Part shown: one piece after another, positions 17,523 to 27,194 of the stretch
Position numbering within the stretch: the first letter of the stretch is position 1
Layout of the letters: every line of letters begins with the position of its first letter
DNA from: Streptomyces sp. Ncost-T10-10d
Lineage (GTDB): Bacteria > Actinomycetota > Actinomycetes > Streptomycetales > Streptomycetaceae
Assembly (NCBI RefSeq): GCF_900091955.1
Contig: NZ_FMDF01000071.1
Span: 1 to 61,042, forward strand
Direction of reading: 5' to 3'
Length of the DNA stretch: 61,042 nucleotides
The notes under the pieces: generated by a model
Seen by the model: only the letters and a program-made list of their open reading frames with translations
What the model was told of the DNA's origin: nothing
Databases searched by the model: none
Position numbers and translations under genes: made by a program

Positions 17523-18260
17523 CTAGGACTCAGCCGGCGGCACCGGCGGCACGCCCCCACCCGCGGGCGACGGCCCCGCCCCCGGCACAGGCCCGCCCGC
17601 GGCCCACCCCGGAAACACACCCCACTCCGGCTCCGGATCCCGCGGCCCGAACAACGCCGTCAGACCGAGATGAACCGCCATCGCCCCCAGCGGCCACGCC
17701 AGCAGCGCCCCCTTGGCCCGCAGCTGAAGCGGCGCATCGAAGACCACGCCCTTGCCGACCGCCCGCGCGTGCGCGACCACGTCCTGGTCCGGCCCGAGCC
17801 ACACCCCCAGCCGCCAGGCAAGCAGCGAACCGAGCAGGCCGCCCAGCGCGAGCCCCACCACCAGGGCGATCCCGCCACGCCGCTGGAACAGGAAGACCAG
17901 CGCCGCGGAGAGAGCACCGAAGGCCAGCGCCAGCAGCACGAACGTACCGTCGGCGCCGATCGCCTCCTCGCCCTCGCTGTCACTGAGGAAGACGGCCGTG
18001 CTGTCGGAGATCAGCGGAACCCGCGGCGCCAGCCACACCCAGAGGAGTCCGAGCCCGATGCCCGCGACGGTCACGAGAACGGTGACAACAGCGGCACGCA
18101 GCAGATCCGACCGGAGATTCCGCTCCTCCTGGGACGCCGGCAGGGTGCCGGAGTGGGAGGCACCCGGACCGCCGGGACGACCGGGCCCACCCCATTTCGG
18201 CGGGGTCTGCCAGGGGTCGTTGGACGAGGGCTGGTGAGGCGGCGTCAGAGGTGCGGTCAC
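17523..18260 (-). CDS. DUF2567 membrane protein
   Basis: About 245 residues. The first 60 are Pro/Gly-rich; four hydrophobic helices follow. The family-like stretch VPLISDSTAVFLSDSEGEEA and the later ALLAWPLGAMAVHLGLTALFG match what I remember of DUF2567 proteins. The C-terminus is again Pro/Gly-rich. GTG at 18260 is chosen because the longer frame runs into the ABC permease gene. It lies 34 bases after that permease and may be in its operon. Function unknown. Confidence 0.8.
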   Translation of the reverse strand: MTAPLTPPHQPSSNDPWQTPPKWGGPGRPGGPGASHSGTLPASQEERNLRSDLLRAAVVTVLVTVAGIGLGLLWVWLAPRVPLISDSTAVFLSDSEGEEAIGADGTFVLLALAFGALSAALVFLFQRRGGIALVVGLALGGLLGSLLAWRLGVWLGPDQDVVAHARAVGKGVVFDAPLQLRAKGALLAWPLGAMAVHLGLTALFGPRDPEPEWGVFPGWAAGGPVPGAGPSPAGGGVPPVPPAES

Positions 18261-18294
18261 CTTGCCATCGTGCCAGGCGTACCTGTGCCGCGCC

Positions 18295-19143
18295 TCACCG
18301 GACCGCTGCTCTGCGGTACGCCCAGGTGGCCGCAGCCAGCGAGAGGACGCCGACGACGGCGCAGACCGCGAGATCCAGTGCGACGACCGCCCAGTCGGGG
18401 TGGGCGTCGAAGGACCGGGAGAGCGCCTCGACACCGTACGTGGAGGGCATCAGATCGCGGGCCCAGCCGATCGGCCCGGGCAGCCGGTCGGCCGGCAGGA
18501 CACCGAGCAGCAGCGCCGCCGACATGCCCAGCTGCCCGAGCAGCGTGGCCAGCTCCTGCCGGGGCGCGAGCAGCCCCATCGCGGCACCGAGCCCGGAGAG
18601 CGCCGCTCCGGAGAGCGGGATGACGGCGACGAGCACCCACAGATGCGTCAGCGGCAGTCCGAACAGCACGCTCCCCGCCACGGCCGTGACGATCGTGCCG
18701 GGCACGGTGAAGGAGGCGTACGCCCCGGCCGCACCGAGCACCACCGCGGCAGGCGGCACCGGCAGGGTGGCGTAGTGGTCGAGTCCGCCGCCGGCCCTCA
18801 GCTGCCCGAAGTACTGGGCGAGCAGATTGAGCGCGACGAAGGCCACCACGAGGACGCTGGATCCGGCGACGACGGCGCGCGCCTCGGAGCCGCCGTCGAC
18901 GACCCCGCGCATCAGCACCATGATCCCGACGGACTGGAAGGTCGCGACGAAGAGCAGCGGGATACGGGCGACCCTGGCCCTGGACAGCTGGGCACGGTAG
19001 ACGGCCGCCAGCGAGGGGAACAGCCGGGCCCGTGGCGCGAGCGGCGCGGGGACCGCCTCATCCTGGCCGTCGCGGCCGGTACGGCCGTCATCGGCGGTCC
19101 GGACGGGTCCGGTCACCGCCTGCGCGGGAACGATGCTCGTCAC
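18295..19143 (-). CDS. ABC-2 type transporter permease
   Basis: The 282-residue product has about six hydrophobic helices and the ABC-2 layout: an N-terminal cytoplasmic segment, FVATFQSVGIMVLM as the first helix, and the DLMPSTYGVEALS loop before the last helix. It should form the membrane part of an exporter with the ATPase encoded 67 bases upstream. GTG at 19143 has AGGAG 9 bases upstream; an ATG at 19182 lacks one. The substrate is not evident; drug or lipid export is possible. Confidence 0.88.
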   Translation of the reverse strand: MTSIVPAQAVTGPVRTADDGRTGRDGQDEAVPAPLAPRARLFPSLAAVYRAQLSRARVARIPLLFVATFQSVGIMVLMRGVVDGGSEARAVVAGSSVLVVAFVALNLLAQYFGQLRAGGGLDHYATLPVPPAAVVLGAAGAYASFTVPGTIVTAVAGSVLFGLPLTHLWVLVAVIPLSGAALSGLGAAMGLLAPRQELATLLGQLGMSAALLLGVLPADRLPGPIGWARDLMPSTYGVEALSRSFDAHPDWAVVALDLAVCAVVGVLSLAAATWAYRRAAVR

Positions 19144-19210
19144 CTGGCGCTGCTCCTGTTCGCTCCCTGCCCTGCCACGCATGCGCAGCCGGTCGCCCCG
19201 CCCGCCGCGG

Positions 19211-20227
19211 TCATGACTTCACCAGCCCCTTGATCGCGTCCCCGCCGAGCGCGAGATAGACGTCCTCCAGGCTGGGCGTCGCCAGCGTGAAGTCGTCGAG
19301 TGCGGCAAAGGCCGCGCCGCCGGTCACGGCGGCGACCGCCGCCCGCGCCTCGTCGGGACCGAGCCTGAGCACCCAGCGCCGCCCGGACTCCTGGGCCGAG
19401 CCGCGCAGCGCGGCCACTTCGGGCACGTCCAGGGGCGCCCGTTCGCGCCACACCAGCTCGACCCGGACCTCGCCCGCGACACGTTCCTTGAGCCCGGTCG
19501 GTGTGTCGCAGGCGATGACCTTGCCGCGTTCGATCACGGCGACCCGGTCGAGAACCGTCTCGGCCTCGATGACGTTGTGGGTGACGAGCAGCACCGTCGT
19601 GCCGCGTTCGGCCCGGCGCCGGTCGACGGCGGCCCAGACGGCGCGCCTCGCGACGGGGTCCATGCCGGTCGTCGGCTCGTCCAGCACCAGCACCGGCCGC
19701 TCGCCGACCAGCGCGGCCGCGAAGCAGGCGAGCCGCCGCTGTCCGCCGGAGAGCTTCTTCAGGGGGCGTCCCGCGATCTCGGTGAGGCCGAGTTCGTCGA
19801 GTACGTCGTCGCGCTCGGCGCGGGCGTCCCGCACCGCGAGGCCGCGCAGCCGTCCGGTGGTCTCGGCGGCGAGCGAGACGGTCAGCTCGTCGAGAGCGGT
19901 GGACTCCTGCCCGAGGTACCCGATCAGCCGGGAGGCCCGCTCGGGATGGCGTACGAGATCGTGGCCCAGCACGATGACGCTGCCGGAGTCGGGCCTCATC
20001 AGCCCGGTGAGCTGCCGTACCAGGGTGGACTTTCCGGCGCCGTTGGGGCCGAGGAGGCCGAAGATCTCGCCGCCCCGCACATCCAGGCTGATCCCGTCGG
20101 TGGCGCGCACCTCGGGTGTGGCGGGTGCACCGCGGCGGCCGCGGGCGGCGGGATAGGTCTTGACCAGATCACGCACCGCGCACACGGTCCCGGTCGCCGT
20201 CTGCGCCTGTGCTGTGCCCGTACTCAC
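19211..20227 (-). CDS. ABC transporter ATP-binding protein
   Basis: The 338-residue DrrA-type ATPase contains Walker A GPNGAGKST (about 59-67), the Q loop at YLGQE, signature LSGGQRRL, Walker B VLVLDEP and the H loop LLVTHN. A C-terminal extension of about 100 residues is typical of daunorubicin-exporter-like ATPases. It starts with GTG and precedes the permease gene, forming a two-gene exporter. Confidence 0.93.
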   Translation of the reverse strand: MSTGTAQAQTATGTVCAVRDLVKTYPAARGRRGAPATPEVRATDGISLDVRGGEIFGLLGPNGAGKSTLVRQLTGLMRPDSGSVIVLGHDLVRHPERASRLIGYLGQESTALDELTVSLAAETTGRLRGLAVRDARAERDDVLDELGLTEIAGRPLKKLSGGQRRLACFAAALVGERPVLVLDEPTTGMDPVARRAVWAAVDRRRAERGTTVLLVTHNVIEAETVLDRVAVIERGKVIACDTPTGLKERVAGEVRVELVWRERAPLDVPEVAALRGSAQESGRRWVLRLGPDEARAAVAAVTGGAAFAALDDFTLATPSLEDVYLALGGDAIKGLVKS

Positions 20228-20339
20228 GAGGTACGAGAGTACGGGGTCGGATGCCCCTTATTGCGCCCGGGGCCATGCCGGTCGGACGTCGACGCCGCAA
20301 TCGCAGGCCGGGTTGCCCGACCGCCCGACCGTTGTGCCG

Positions 20340-21602
20340 TCAGTCGCCGGGCGGGCTCGTCCGCTCCACCGCCGGGGCGTGTTCCGCCGCGGCCCGTACA
20401 TCGATCTCCCGCCAGAATCCGGCCCTGATCGCGTAGCGGTCGTGCTCGTCGATCTGGTCGTCCTTGTGGGCGAGGAGGCCGAACCGTGCCGCGTACCGCA
20501 GCAGTTCACCGTCGATACGGTGCGGGATGCGCGGATACATGGTCGACAGCTTCTGCAGATGGGCGGTCTCCGGCAGCCGCTCCATCCAGCGCCGGGCGAA
20601 GACCTGACCCACTTCGAAGGGGTCGCCGCCCACGGTGGTGATGTCCTCCTCCCGGTCCGCCCAGCGCTGCTCGGCGCTGGTGAGCTGGGCCAGCGTCGGG
20701 AGGGACGCGGTTTCGGCGGGCTCGCCCAGCGGTCCGCCGCGCTCCATCCAACCCTTGTCGGAGGACCAGCGCAGTGTGGCGTTGGCAGGCGACACCTGGG
20801 GGGGCTGGGCGCCGGGTCCGCGCAGGCTGCCCGCCAGGTCCTTGGGTGTGGGGACGCCCCTTCCAACGTGGCCGGGCCGGTCGGCGGTGGAACTCTCCTC
20901 GGGCGACGGCACCGCACCGTTGCCGGCGGCCGCGGCCTGGGCCTCCGATGCCCGCTCGGCGGAGGCTGCGAGGGCCGCCTCGGGCAGCGGTGCGGAGAGG
21001 ATCGCAGCGATCTCCGGCCGCGGGGCGGGCGGCGGGGCGCCGACGCCGCCGGTCTCCTTGGCCCGTACGGCCTGGGTGATCCAGGCCCGGTCGAGCACTC
21101 TTCGTTCGTCGGCCTCGGCGACCAGGTCCTCGGACTGGTTGTAGTCGCCGTCGGCGGCCTGGACGGCCCACAGATGGACGGCGACGCCGTGTTCCTTGGC
21201 GGACATCAGGCCGGGCAGCAGATCGCCGTCACCGGTCACCAGCACCACGTCGGAGCAGGCCCGGTTCCTGGCCAGTTCGGTGAGCTCGGCATGCATCGCG
21301 GCGTCGACGCCCTTCTGCGCCCAGCGCCCGTCGCTGCGGGTGAGAGCACCGAGCCGGACGGTAACCCGGGGCATCACACGAAGTCTGCGGTGCTCGGGCT
21401 GCGGTACGCGGTCGGGGGCGCCGTCGAACCAGTAGATCCGCAGCAGCGGCTGCCGCGTATCGGCCTCTGCCAGCTCGCGCAGGCCCCGGATGAGGGCCGC
21501 GTGGTCGACGGTGATGCGGGAACGGGCGGGCTCCCCGGCCAGCAGACTCGCGGCTGCACCCAGCAAGTAGCCGGCGTCCACCAGGACGACGCAACGGTCC
21601 AC
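20340..21602 (-). CDS. NYN domain (PIN-like nuclease fold) protein
   Basis: A protein of 420 residues. The N-terminal half is a NYN domain: CVVLVDAGYLLGAA with the first acidic residue, LRIYWFDGAPD, and DVVLVTGDGDLLPGL with the acids expected for metal binding. NYN proteins are thought to cut RNA. A Pro/Ala-rich linker (about 210-300) leads to a C-terminal region with DPFEVGQVFARRW. Start: GTG at 21602, with GGAAGAGG nine bases upstream; GTG at 21611 is possible. It stands alone, divergent from the small basic protein gene. Confidence 0.88.
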   Translation of the reverse strand: MDRCVVLVDAGYLLGAAASLLAGEPARSRITVDHAALIRGLRELAEADTRQPLLRIYWFDGAPDRVPQPEHRRLRVMPRVTVRLGALTRSDGRWAQKGVDAAMHAELTELARNRACSDVVLVTGDGDLLPGLMSAKEHGVAVHLWAVQAADGDYNQSEDLVAEADERRVLDRAWITQAVRAKETGGVGAPPPAPRPEIAAILSAPLPEAALAASAERASEAQAAAAGNGAVPSPEESSTADRPGHVGRGVPTPKDLAGSLRGPGAQPPQVSPANATLRWSSDKGWMERGGPLGEPAETASLPTLAQLTSAEQRWADREEDITTVGGDPFEVGQVFARRWMERLPETAHLQKLSTMYPRIPHRIDGELLRYAARFGLLAHKDDQIDEHDRYAIRAGFWREIDVRAAAEHAPAVERTSPPGD

Positions 21603-21835
21603 GCGTTCCACCCTCTTCCAGAAGTTCGGGTGTGGTCTTTGCCAAGGGTTTCCTTCGAGTCTGCCCGACCGCGCAGGGGTTGACGGCCGGAACTCGATCA
21701 TCGGCGTGGCGGATCAGGAAAACGGCGCATGATACCCGTTCACTACGCACGGTAATGATCCAACATGCATGCTTTACCCCGCTATGTGAATCTGACAGCG
21801 GTCCTGGCCCCGAGAGTCCCCGTAGGAGGAACACC

Positions 21836-22015
21836 ATGGCCAAGAACAAGAACCGCAAGCAGAGCAGCCGGCAGAACCGCGCGGCGGGTCCGGAGCACGG
21901 TGCGGAAGAGACCAAGTCGACTGGTTACGACCCGCAGATACAGCCTCAGTCGCAAGCCCAGGGCAGCCCTGCCGATGTTGCCCGCAAGCACCAGCGACGC
22001 TTCGGCCACAACTGA
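21836..22015 (+). CDS. Small basic hydrophilic protein
   Basis: A 59-residue protein starting MAKNKNRKQSSRQNRAA, rich in Lys, Arg, Gln and Asn, with no hydrophobic core, so probably disordered; it may bind nucleic acid. A very strong ribosome site (AGGAGG, 5 bases before the ATG) suggests high expression. The 233-base gap upstream holds its promoter and that of the NYN gene. It is followed by a strong hairpin. I recognise it only as a conserved Streptomyces hypothetical. Confidence 0.85.
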   Translation: MAKNKNRKQSSRQNRAAGPEHGAEETKSTGYDPQIQPQSQAQGSPADVARKHQRRFGHN

Positions 22016-22054
22016 CCGGGCGGATCTCCGGTCACGGCCGCAGGCCGGGTGGCC

Positions 22055-22091
22055 GAGAGGGGCGCTCCCGCTCTCGCGGGGCGCCCCTCTC
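22055..22091. terminator. Strong hairpin between convergent genes
   Basis: An 11-bp stem (GAGAGGGGCGC at 22055-22065 with 22081-22091) is topped by an inner CCCGC/GCGGG stem. It serves the small basic protein gene (plus) and dnaE (minus, stop at 22113). Confidence 0.8.
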
Positions 22092-22112
22092 GTACGTCTG
22101 CCGTGAACCGGC

Positions 22113-25100
22113 TCAGCCGGCCAGGCAGGACGGTCCGAGCAGCACCTTCAGGTCACCGAAGAGCGCCGGGTCGGGCTTCACCCGGTGCCGGTCGAGCCGG
22201 AGCACCGTGGTCTTGCGGGGGCCCTGGAGCTTGATCCGCACCTCGGTGTCGCCCCGGTGGTTGCTGAGGACCTCGCCGAGGCGGCTGACCATCGGTGGGG
22301 TGATCTTGACCGTGGGGATGGTCAGGACCACGGGGGCGTTGGTGCCGGCCGACGAGATGTCGGGGACCTGCATCTCCATGGCGACGAGCCGGGGCACGTC
22401 CTCCCGCTTGTCGAGACGTCCCTTGACGAAGACGACGGTGTCCTCGACGAGCTGGGTGGAGACCAGCTGGTAGGTGGCGGGGAAGAACATGCACTCGATG
22501 GATCCGGCCAGGTCCTCGACGGTGGCGATGGCCCAGGCGTTGCCCTGCTTGGTCATCTTGCGCTGCAGGCCGGAGATGATGCCTCCGACGGTGACGATGG
22601 CGCCGTCTGCGTGCTCCCCGCCGGTCAGCTGCGAGATCGAGGAGTCGGCCTTGTCGGACAGCACGTGTTCCAGACCGAAGAGCGGGTGGTCGGAGACGTA
22701 CAGGCCGAGCATCTCGCGCTCCTGGGCCAGCAGGTAGGACTTCTCCCACTCGATGTCGGAGAACTCCACGTCGAGCCCGAAGCCCGGCTCGTCGCTCTCC
22801 TCCTCGCCCATGCCGCCGAAGAGGTCGAACTGGCCCTCGGCCTCCTTGCGCTTGACCTGCACCACGTTGTCGATCATCGGCTCGTGGTGGGCGACCAGGC
22901 CCTTGCGGGTGTGGCCCATCTCGTCGAAGGCGCCGGCCTTGATCAGCGATTCGACGGTGCGCTTGTTGCAGACGACCGCCTCGACCTTGTCCAGGAAGTC
23001 GGGGAAGCTGCTGTACTTCCCCTTCGCCTTGCGGCACCGGATGATCGAGTCGACGACGTTCTGACCCACGTTCCGGACGGCCGTGAGGCCGAAGAGGATC
23101 ACGTCGTCGCCCTGCGCGGCGAAGTTCGACAGCGACTCGTTCACATTGGGCGGCAGCACCTTGATGCCCATGCGACGGCACTCGTTGAGATAGACCGCCG
23201 ACTTGTCCTTGTCGTCCTTGACAGAGGTCAGCAGCGCCGCCATGTACTCGGCGGGGTAGTTCGCCTTGAGGTACGCGGTCCAGTAGGTGACCAGGCCGTA
23301 CGCGGAGGAGTGTGCCTTGTTGAACGCGTATCCGGCGAACGGGACCAGAACGTCCCACAGCGCCTTGATCGCGGCGTCGGAGAAGCCCTTCTCCTTGGCA
23401 CCCGCCTCGAAGAGGACGAAGTTCTTCGCCAGTTCCTCGGGCTTCTTCTTGCCCATCACGCGGCGCAGGATGTCGGCTTCGCCGAGCGAGTACCCGGCGA
23501 CGATCTGGGCGGCCTTCTGCACCTGCTCCTGGTACACGATCAGGCCGTAGGTGAGGCCGAGGACCTCCTTGAGGGGCTCCTCCAGCTCCGGGTGGATCGG
23601 GGTGATCTCCTGGCGGCCGTTCTTGCGCTCGGCGTAGTTCGTGTGCGAGTTCATGCCCATCGGGCCCGGCCGGTACAGGGCCGAGACGGCGGAAATGTCC
23701 TCGAAGTTGTCGGGCTGCATCTGGCGCAGCAGGGAGCGCATCGGACCGCCGTCGAACTGGAACACGCCGAGCGTGTCGCCGCGGCAGAGCATTTCGTACG
23801 TCTTCGGGTCGTCCAGCGGGAGGCCGAGCAGGTCCAGCTTGACGCCCTTGTTGCTCTCCACCATCTTGACGGCGTCGTCCATGATGGTCAGGTTCCTGAG
23901 GCCCAGGAAGTCCATCTTCAGCAGGCCGAGCGACTCGCACTGCGGGTAGTCCCACTGCGTGATGGTGACGCCGTCGGTGTGCCGCACCCAGATCGGGGCG
24001 TGGTCGACGATGGGCTCGCTGGACATGATGACGCCTGCGGCGTGCACGCCCATCTGCCGGACCAGGCCCTCGACACCCTTCGCGGTGTCGATGACCTTCT
24101 TCACGTCCGGCTCGTTCTCGTACATCCCCCGGATCTCGCCCGCCTCGCTGTAGCGCGGGTGCTTGGGGTCGGTGATGCCGTTGAGATCGATGCCCTTGCC
24201 GAGGACGTCGGCGGGCATCGCCTTGGTGAGCCGGTCGCCCATCGCGTACGGGTAGCCGAGGACGCGGGCGGAGTCCTTGATGGCGTTCTTCGCCTTGATC
24301 TTGCCGTACGTGCCGATCATGGCGACCTTGTCGGCGCCGTACTTCTCCGTCACGTACCTGATCACTTCGACGCGCCGACGCTCGTCGAAGTCGATGTCGA
24401 CATCGGGCATGGAGACACGCTCGGGATTGAGGAACCGCTCGAAGATCAGTCCGTGCTCGATCGGGTCGAGGTCGGTGATGCCCATCGCGTACGCCACGAT
24501 CGAACCGGCCGCGGAACCACGGCCGGGGCCGACCGCGATGCCGTTGTTCTTCGCCCACATGATGAAGTCGGCGACCACGAGGAAGTAGCCCGGGAACCCC
24601 ATCTGGATGATGATGTCCATCTCGTACTCGACCTGCTTCTGCCGGTCGTCGGGGACACCGCCCGGGAAGCGGCGCTCCATCCCGCGCCGCACTTCCTCCT
24701 GGAACCAGGTGATCTCCGTGAACCCGTCCGGGATCTCGAACTTCGGCATCAGGTCGCGCTTCTCGAACATGCCGCCGGTGTCGATCTGCTGCGCGACCAG
24801 CAGCGTGTTGGCGCACCCCTCCTGCCAGGCGTCGGAGGAGTCGACGGCGTACATCTCGTCGGTCGTCTTGAGGTAGTAGCCGGTGCCGTCGAAGCGGAAG
24901 CGGTCCGGGTCGGAGAGGTTCTTGCCGGTCTGGATGCAGAGCAGCGCGTCGTGCGCGGTGGCCTCGTGCGCGTAGGTGTAGTGCGAGTCGTTGGTCACCA
25001 GCGGCGGGATGTTCAGCTTCTTGCCGATTTCGAGGAGCCCGTCACGGACCCGGCGCTCGATCTCGATGCCGTGGTCCATCAGCTCCAGGAAGTACTTGCC

Positions 25101-25652
25101 CTCGCCGAAGATGTCCTTGTAGTCGGAAGCCGCCTGGACCGCCTCGTCGAACTGGCCGAGCCGCAGTCGCGTCTGCACCTCGCCCGAGGGGCAGCCGGTG
25201 GAGGCGATCAGGCCCTCGGACCACTGGGCGATGGTCTCCTTGTCCATACGGGGCCACTTCTGCAGCCAGCCCTCGGCGTACGCGTCCGAGGAGAGCCGGA
25301 AGAGGTTGTGCAGTCCCGTCGCGTTCGACGCCCAGATCGTCTTGTGGGTGTAACCACCCGAGCCCGAGACGTCGTCGCGCTTCTGGTGCGGCTGGCCCCA
25401 CTGGATCTTCCGCTTGTGCTTGCGCGACTCCGGAGCGACGTACGCCTCGATCCCGATGATCGGCGTCACGCCCGCCTTCTGCGCCGAGTGGAAGAAGTCG
25501 TAGGCACCGTGCAGGTTGCCGTGGTCCGTCATCGCGATGTGCGACATGCCCATTTCATTGCAGGCAGCGAACATGTCCTTGAGCCGCGCGGCACCGTCCA
25601 GCAGCGAGTACTGGGTATGGACGTGAAGGTGCGTAAAGGGCGGCTTGGTCAC
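22113..25652 (-). CDS. dnaE: DNA polymerase III subunit alpha
   Basis: The replicative polymerase, 1179 residues, normal for actinobacteria. Domains in order: PHP (HLHVHTQYS at 8-16 and MTDHGN), polymerase core with the catalytic aspartates at 417, 419 and 421 in PDVDIDFDE, helix-hairpin-helix region, and a C-terminal OB fold (IVTVGGIISG to SIECMFF). GTG at 25652 has a GGAGG ten bases upstream; the frame stays open further but that part looks non-coding. It stands alone, divergent from the DUF2252 gene. Confidence 0.97.
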   Translation of the reverse strand: MTKPPFTHLHVHTQYSLLDGAARLKDMFAACNEMGMSHIAMTDHGNLHGAYDFFHSAQKAGVTPIIGIEAYVAPESRKHKRKIQWGQPHQKRDDVSGSGGYTHKTIWASNATGLHNLFRLSSDAYAEGWLQKWPRMDKETIAQWSEGLIASTGCPSGEVQTRLRLGQFDEAVQAASDYKDIFGEGKYFLELMDHGIEIERRVRDGLLEIGKKLNIPPLVTNDSHYTYAHEATAHDALLCIQTGKNLSDPDRFRFDGTGYYLKTTDEMYAVDSSDAWQEGCANTLLVAQQIDTGGMFEKRDLMPKFEIPDGFTEITWFQEEVRRGMERRFPGGVPDDRQKQVEYEMDIIIQMGFPGYFLVVADFIMWAKNNGIAVGPGRGSAAGSIVAYAMGITDLDPIEHGLIFERFLNPERVSMPDVDIDFDERRRVEVIRYVTEKYGADKVAMIGTYGKIKAKNAIKDSARVLGYPYAMGDRLTKAMPADVLGKGIDLNGITDPKHPRYSEAGEIRGMYENEPDVKKVIDTAKGVEGLVRQMGVHAAGVIMSSEPIVDHAPIWVRHTDGVTITQWDYPQCESLGLLKMDFLGLRNLTIMDDAVKMVESNKGVKLDLLGLPLDDPKTYEMLCRGDTLGVFQFDGGPMRSLLRQMQPDNFEDISAVSALYRPGPMGMNSHTNYAERKNGRQEITPIHPELEEPLKEVLGLTYGLIVYQEQVQKAAQIVAGYSLGEADILRRVMGKKKPEELAKNFVLFEAGAKEKGFSDAAIKALWDVLVPFAGYAFNKAHSSAYGLVTYWTAYLKANYPAEYMAALLTSVKDDKDKSAVYLNECRRMGIKVLPPNVNESLSNFAAQGDDVILFGLTAVRNVGQNVVDSIIRCRKAKGKYSSFPDFLDKVEAVVCNKRTVESLIKAGAFDEMGHTRKGLVAHHEPMIDNVVQVKRKEAEGQFDLFGGMGEEESDEPGFGLDVEFSDIEWEKSYLLAQEREMLGLYVSDHPLFGLEHVLSDKADSSISQLTGGEHADGAIVTVGGIISGLQRKMTKQGNAWAIATVEDLAGSIECMFFPATYQLVSTQLVEDTVVFVKGRLDKREDVPRLVAMEMQVPDISSAGTNAPVVLTIPTVKITPPMVSRLGEVLSNHRGDTEVRIKLQGPRKTTVLRLDRHRVKPDPALFGDLKVLLGPSCLAG

Positions 25653-25821
25653 GGCGTCGGGCCTCCGGGGAAACAGGCAATGACTGACTGGGGGAACAGC
25701 GTGGAAGTCTACGTCTCCGAGATGACAACCGAGGGGCACTCCCGGGTACGGTCGCGCGTTGAAGGGGCTGCGAAGCCCGTCCCATTTGTCATGCACGTCA
25801 GGTACCAGGAGGCACCCAGAG

Positions 25822-27147
25822 ATGTCGGAAGCCCAGACCGGCGCAGCGCAGCGCGGGGAGCAGATTCTTGAGGTCTTCGACACCGCGTTCGGGGAGCTGC
25901 TGGCCGCCGATCCGGCTGCCTTCCGGGTCAAGTTCCGCAAGATGGCAGGCTCGGCTTTCGCCTTCTACCGGGGCACGGCATGCCTGTTCTACAACGACCT
26001 GGAGCGGGAGCGGCACGGCGGCCCGTACCTGGACGAGCGGACCGGCCGGGTGTGGATCCACGGCGATCTGCACGCGGAGAACTTCGGCACGTACATGGAC
26101 GCCAACGGCCGGCTGATCTTCAATGTGAACGACTTCGACGAGGCGTACGTCGGCCCGTTCACCTGGGACCTCAAGCGGTTCGCCGCCTCCGTCGCGCTGA
26201 TCGGGTACGCGAAGGCACTGGGTGACGACCAGATCACCGAGCTGGTCCGGGTCTACGCGGCGGCCTACCGTGAGCGGATCCACGCACTGGCGACGGGCGC
26301 GAAGAACGACGAGGTACCGCCCTTCACGCTGGACACGGCGCAGGGCCCGCTGCTGGGCGCGCTGCGCGACGCCCGGTCGCTGACCCGGTTCTCGCTGCTG
26401 GACTCGATGACGGAGATCCGGGACTTCGAGCGCCGGTTCGCGGCGGGCGGCGGCTCGATCGACCTGGACGCGGCGACGCGCTACAAGGTGCTGGCCGCCT
26501 TCGACGGCTATCTGGAGACGCTGCCGGAGTCGAGCCTGACCCGCCCCGACTCCTACCGGGTGAAGGATGTCGTCGGCCGTCGTGGCATCGGTATCGGTTC
26601 GGCCGGGCTGCCCTCGTACAACATCCTTCTGGAGGGCAACAGCGACGCCCTGGAGAACGATGTGGTGATCTACCTCAAGCAGGCGCAGACCCCCGCGGTC
26701 TCCCGGCACATCACCGACGCGGCCGTGCGCGAGTACTTCCAGCACGAGGGCCATCGCACGGTCATCTCGCAGCGCGCCCTGCAGGCGCACGCCGACCCGT
26801 GGCTCGGCTGGACCGAGCTGGACGGGGCCGGACAGCTGGTCGCCGAGGTGTCTCCGTACGCGGTCGATCTGGACTGGTCCGACATCGACGAGCCGGAGGA
26901 GATCGCCGCGGTCGTCGCCGACCTCGGCCGGGCGACGGCGACGATGCACTCCGCGGCGGACGACGAGAGCGGCCACTCGCTGGTGCCGTTCTCCACCGAG
27001 CGGGCGATCGACGCGGCGATCGCGGCGGACGAGGAGGGCTTCGCCGGCCTGCTGGTGGACTTCGCGCACAGCTATGGCGCCCGGGCCCGTGCCGACCACC
27101 AGATCTTTGTGGATCTTTTCCGCAACGGCCGCATCCCGGGGCTGTAG
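25822..27147 (+). CDS. DUF2252 family protein, kinase-like fold
   Basis: A 441-residue protein of DUF2252. RVWIHGDLHAENFG (H80-D82, N87) looks like the catalytic loop of aminoglycoside phosphotransferase-type kinases, and VNDFDEAY (D104, D106) like the metal-binding DFG region. A kinase-like fold is therefore likely, but the substrate is unknown. The ribosome site AGGAGG lies nine bases before the ATG. Two genes follow in the same direction at gaps of 47 and 48 bases, forming a probable operon with a DsbA-like protein. Confidence 0.9.
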   Translation: MSEAQTGAAQRGEQILEVFDTAFGELLAADPAAFRVKFRKMAGSAFAFYRGTACLFYNDLERERHGGPYLDERTGRVWIHGDLHAENFGTYMDANGRLIFNVNDFDEAYVGPFTWDLKRFAASVALIGYAKALGDDQITELVRVYAAAYRERIHALATGAKNDEVPPFTLDTAQGPLLGALRDARSLTRFSLLDSMTEIRDFERRFAAGGGSIDLDAATRYKVLAAFDGYLETLPESSLTRPDSYRVKDVVGRRGIGIGSAGLPSYNILLEGNSDALENDVVIYLKQAQTPAVSRHITDAAVREYFQHEGHRTVISQRALQAHADPWLGWTELDGAGQLVAEVSPYAVDLDWSDIDEPEEIAAVVADLGRATATMHSAADDESGHSLVPFSTERAIDAAIAADEEGFAGLLVDFAHSYGARARADHQIFVDLFRNGRIPGL

Positions 27148-27194
27148 GGCTCCGCACGCAACCGGGCCCCTTCAGGGGTCGCTTACAGGTTCGC

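Noticed and set aside
22185..25871. A 1228-codon open frame antisense to dnaE
   Set aside because: Same cause; no recognisable motif and a Val/Asp/Gly-rich shadow of the DnaE codons.
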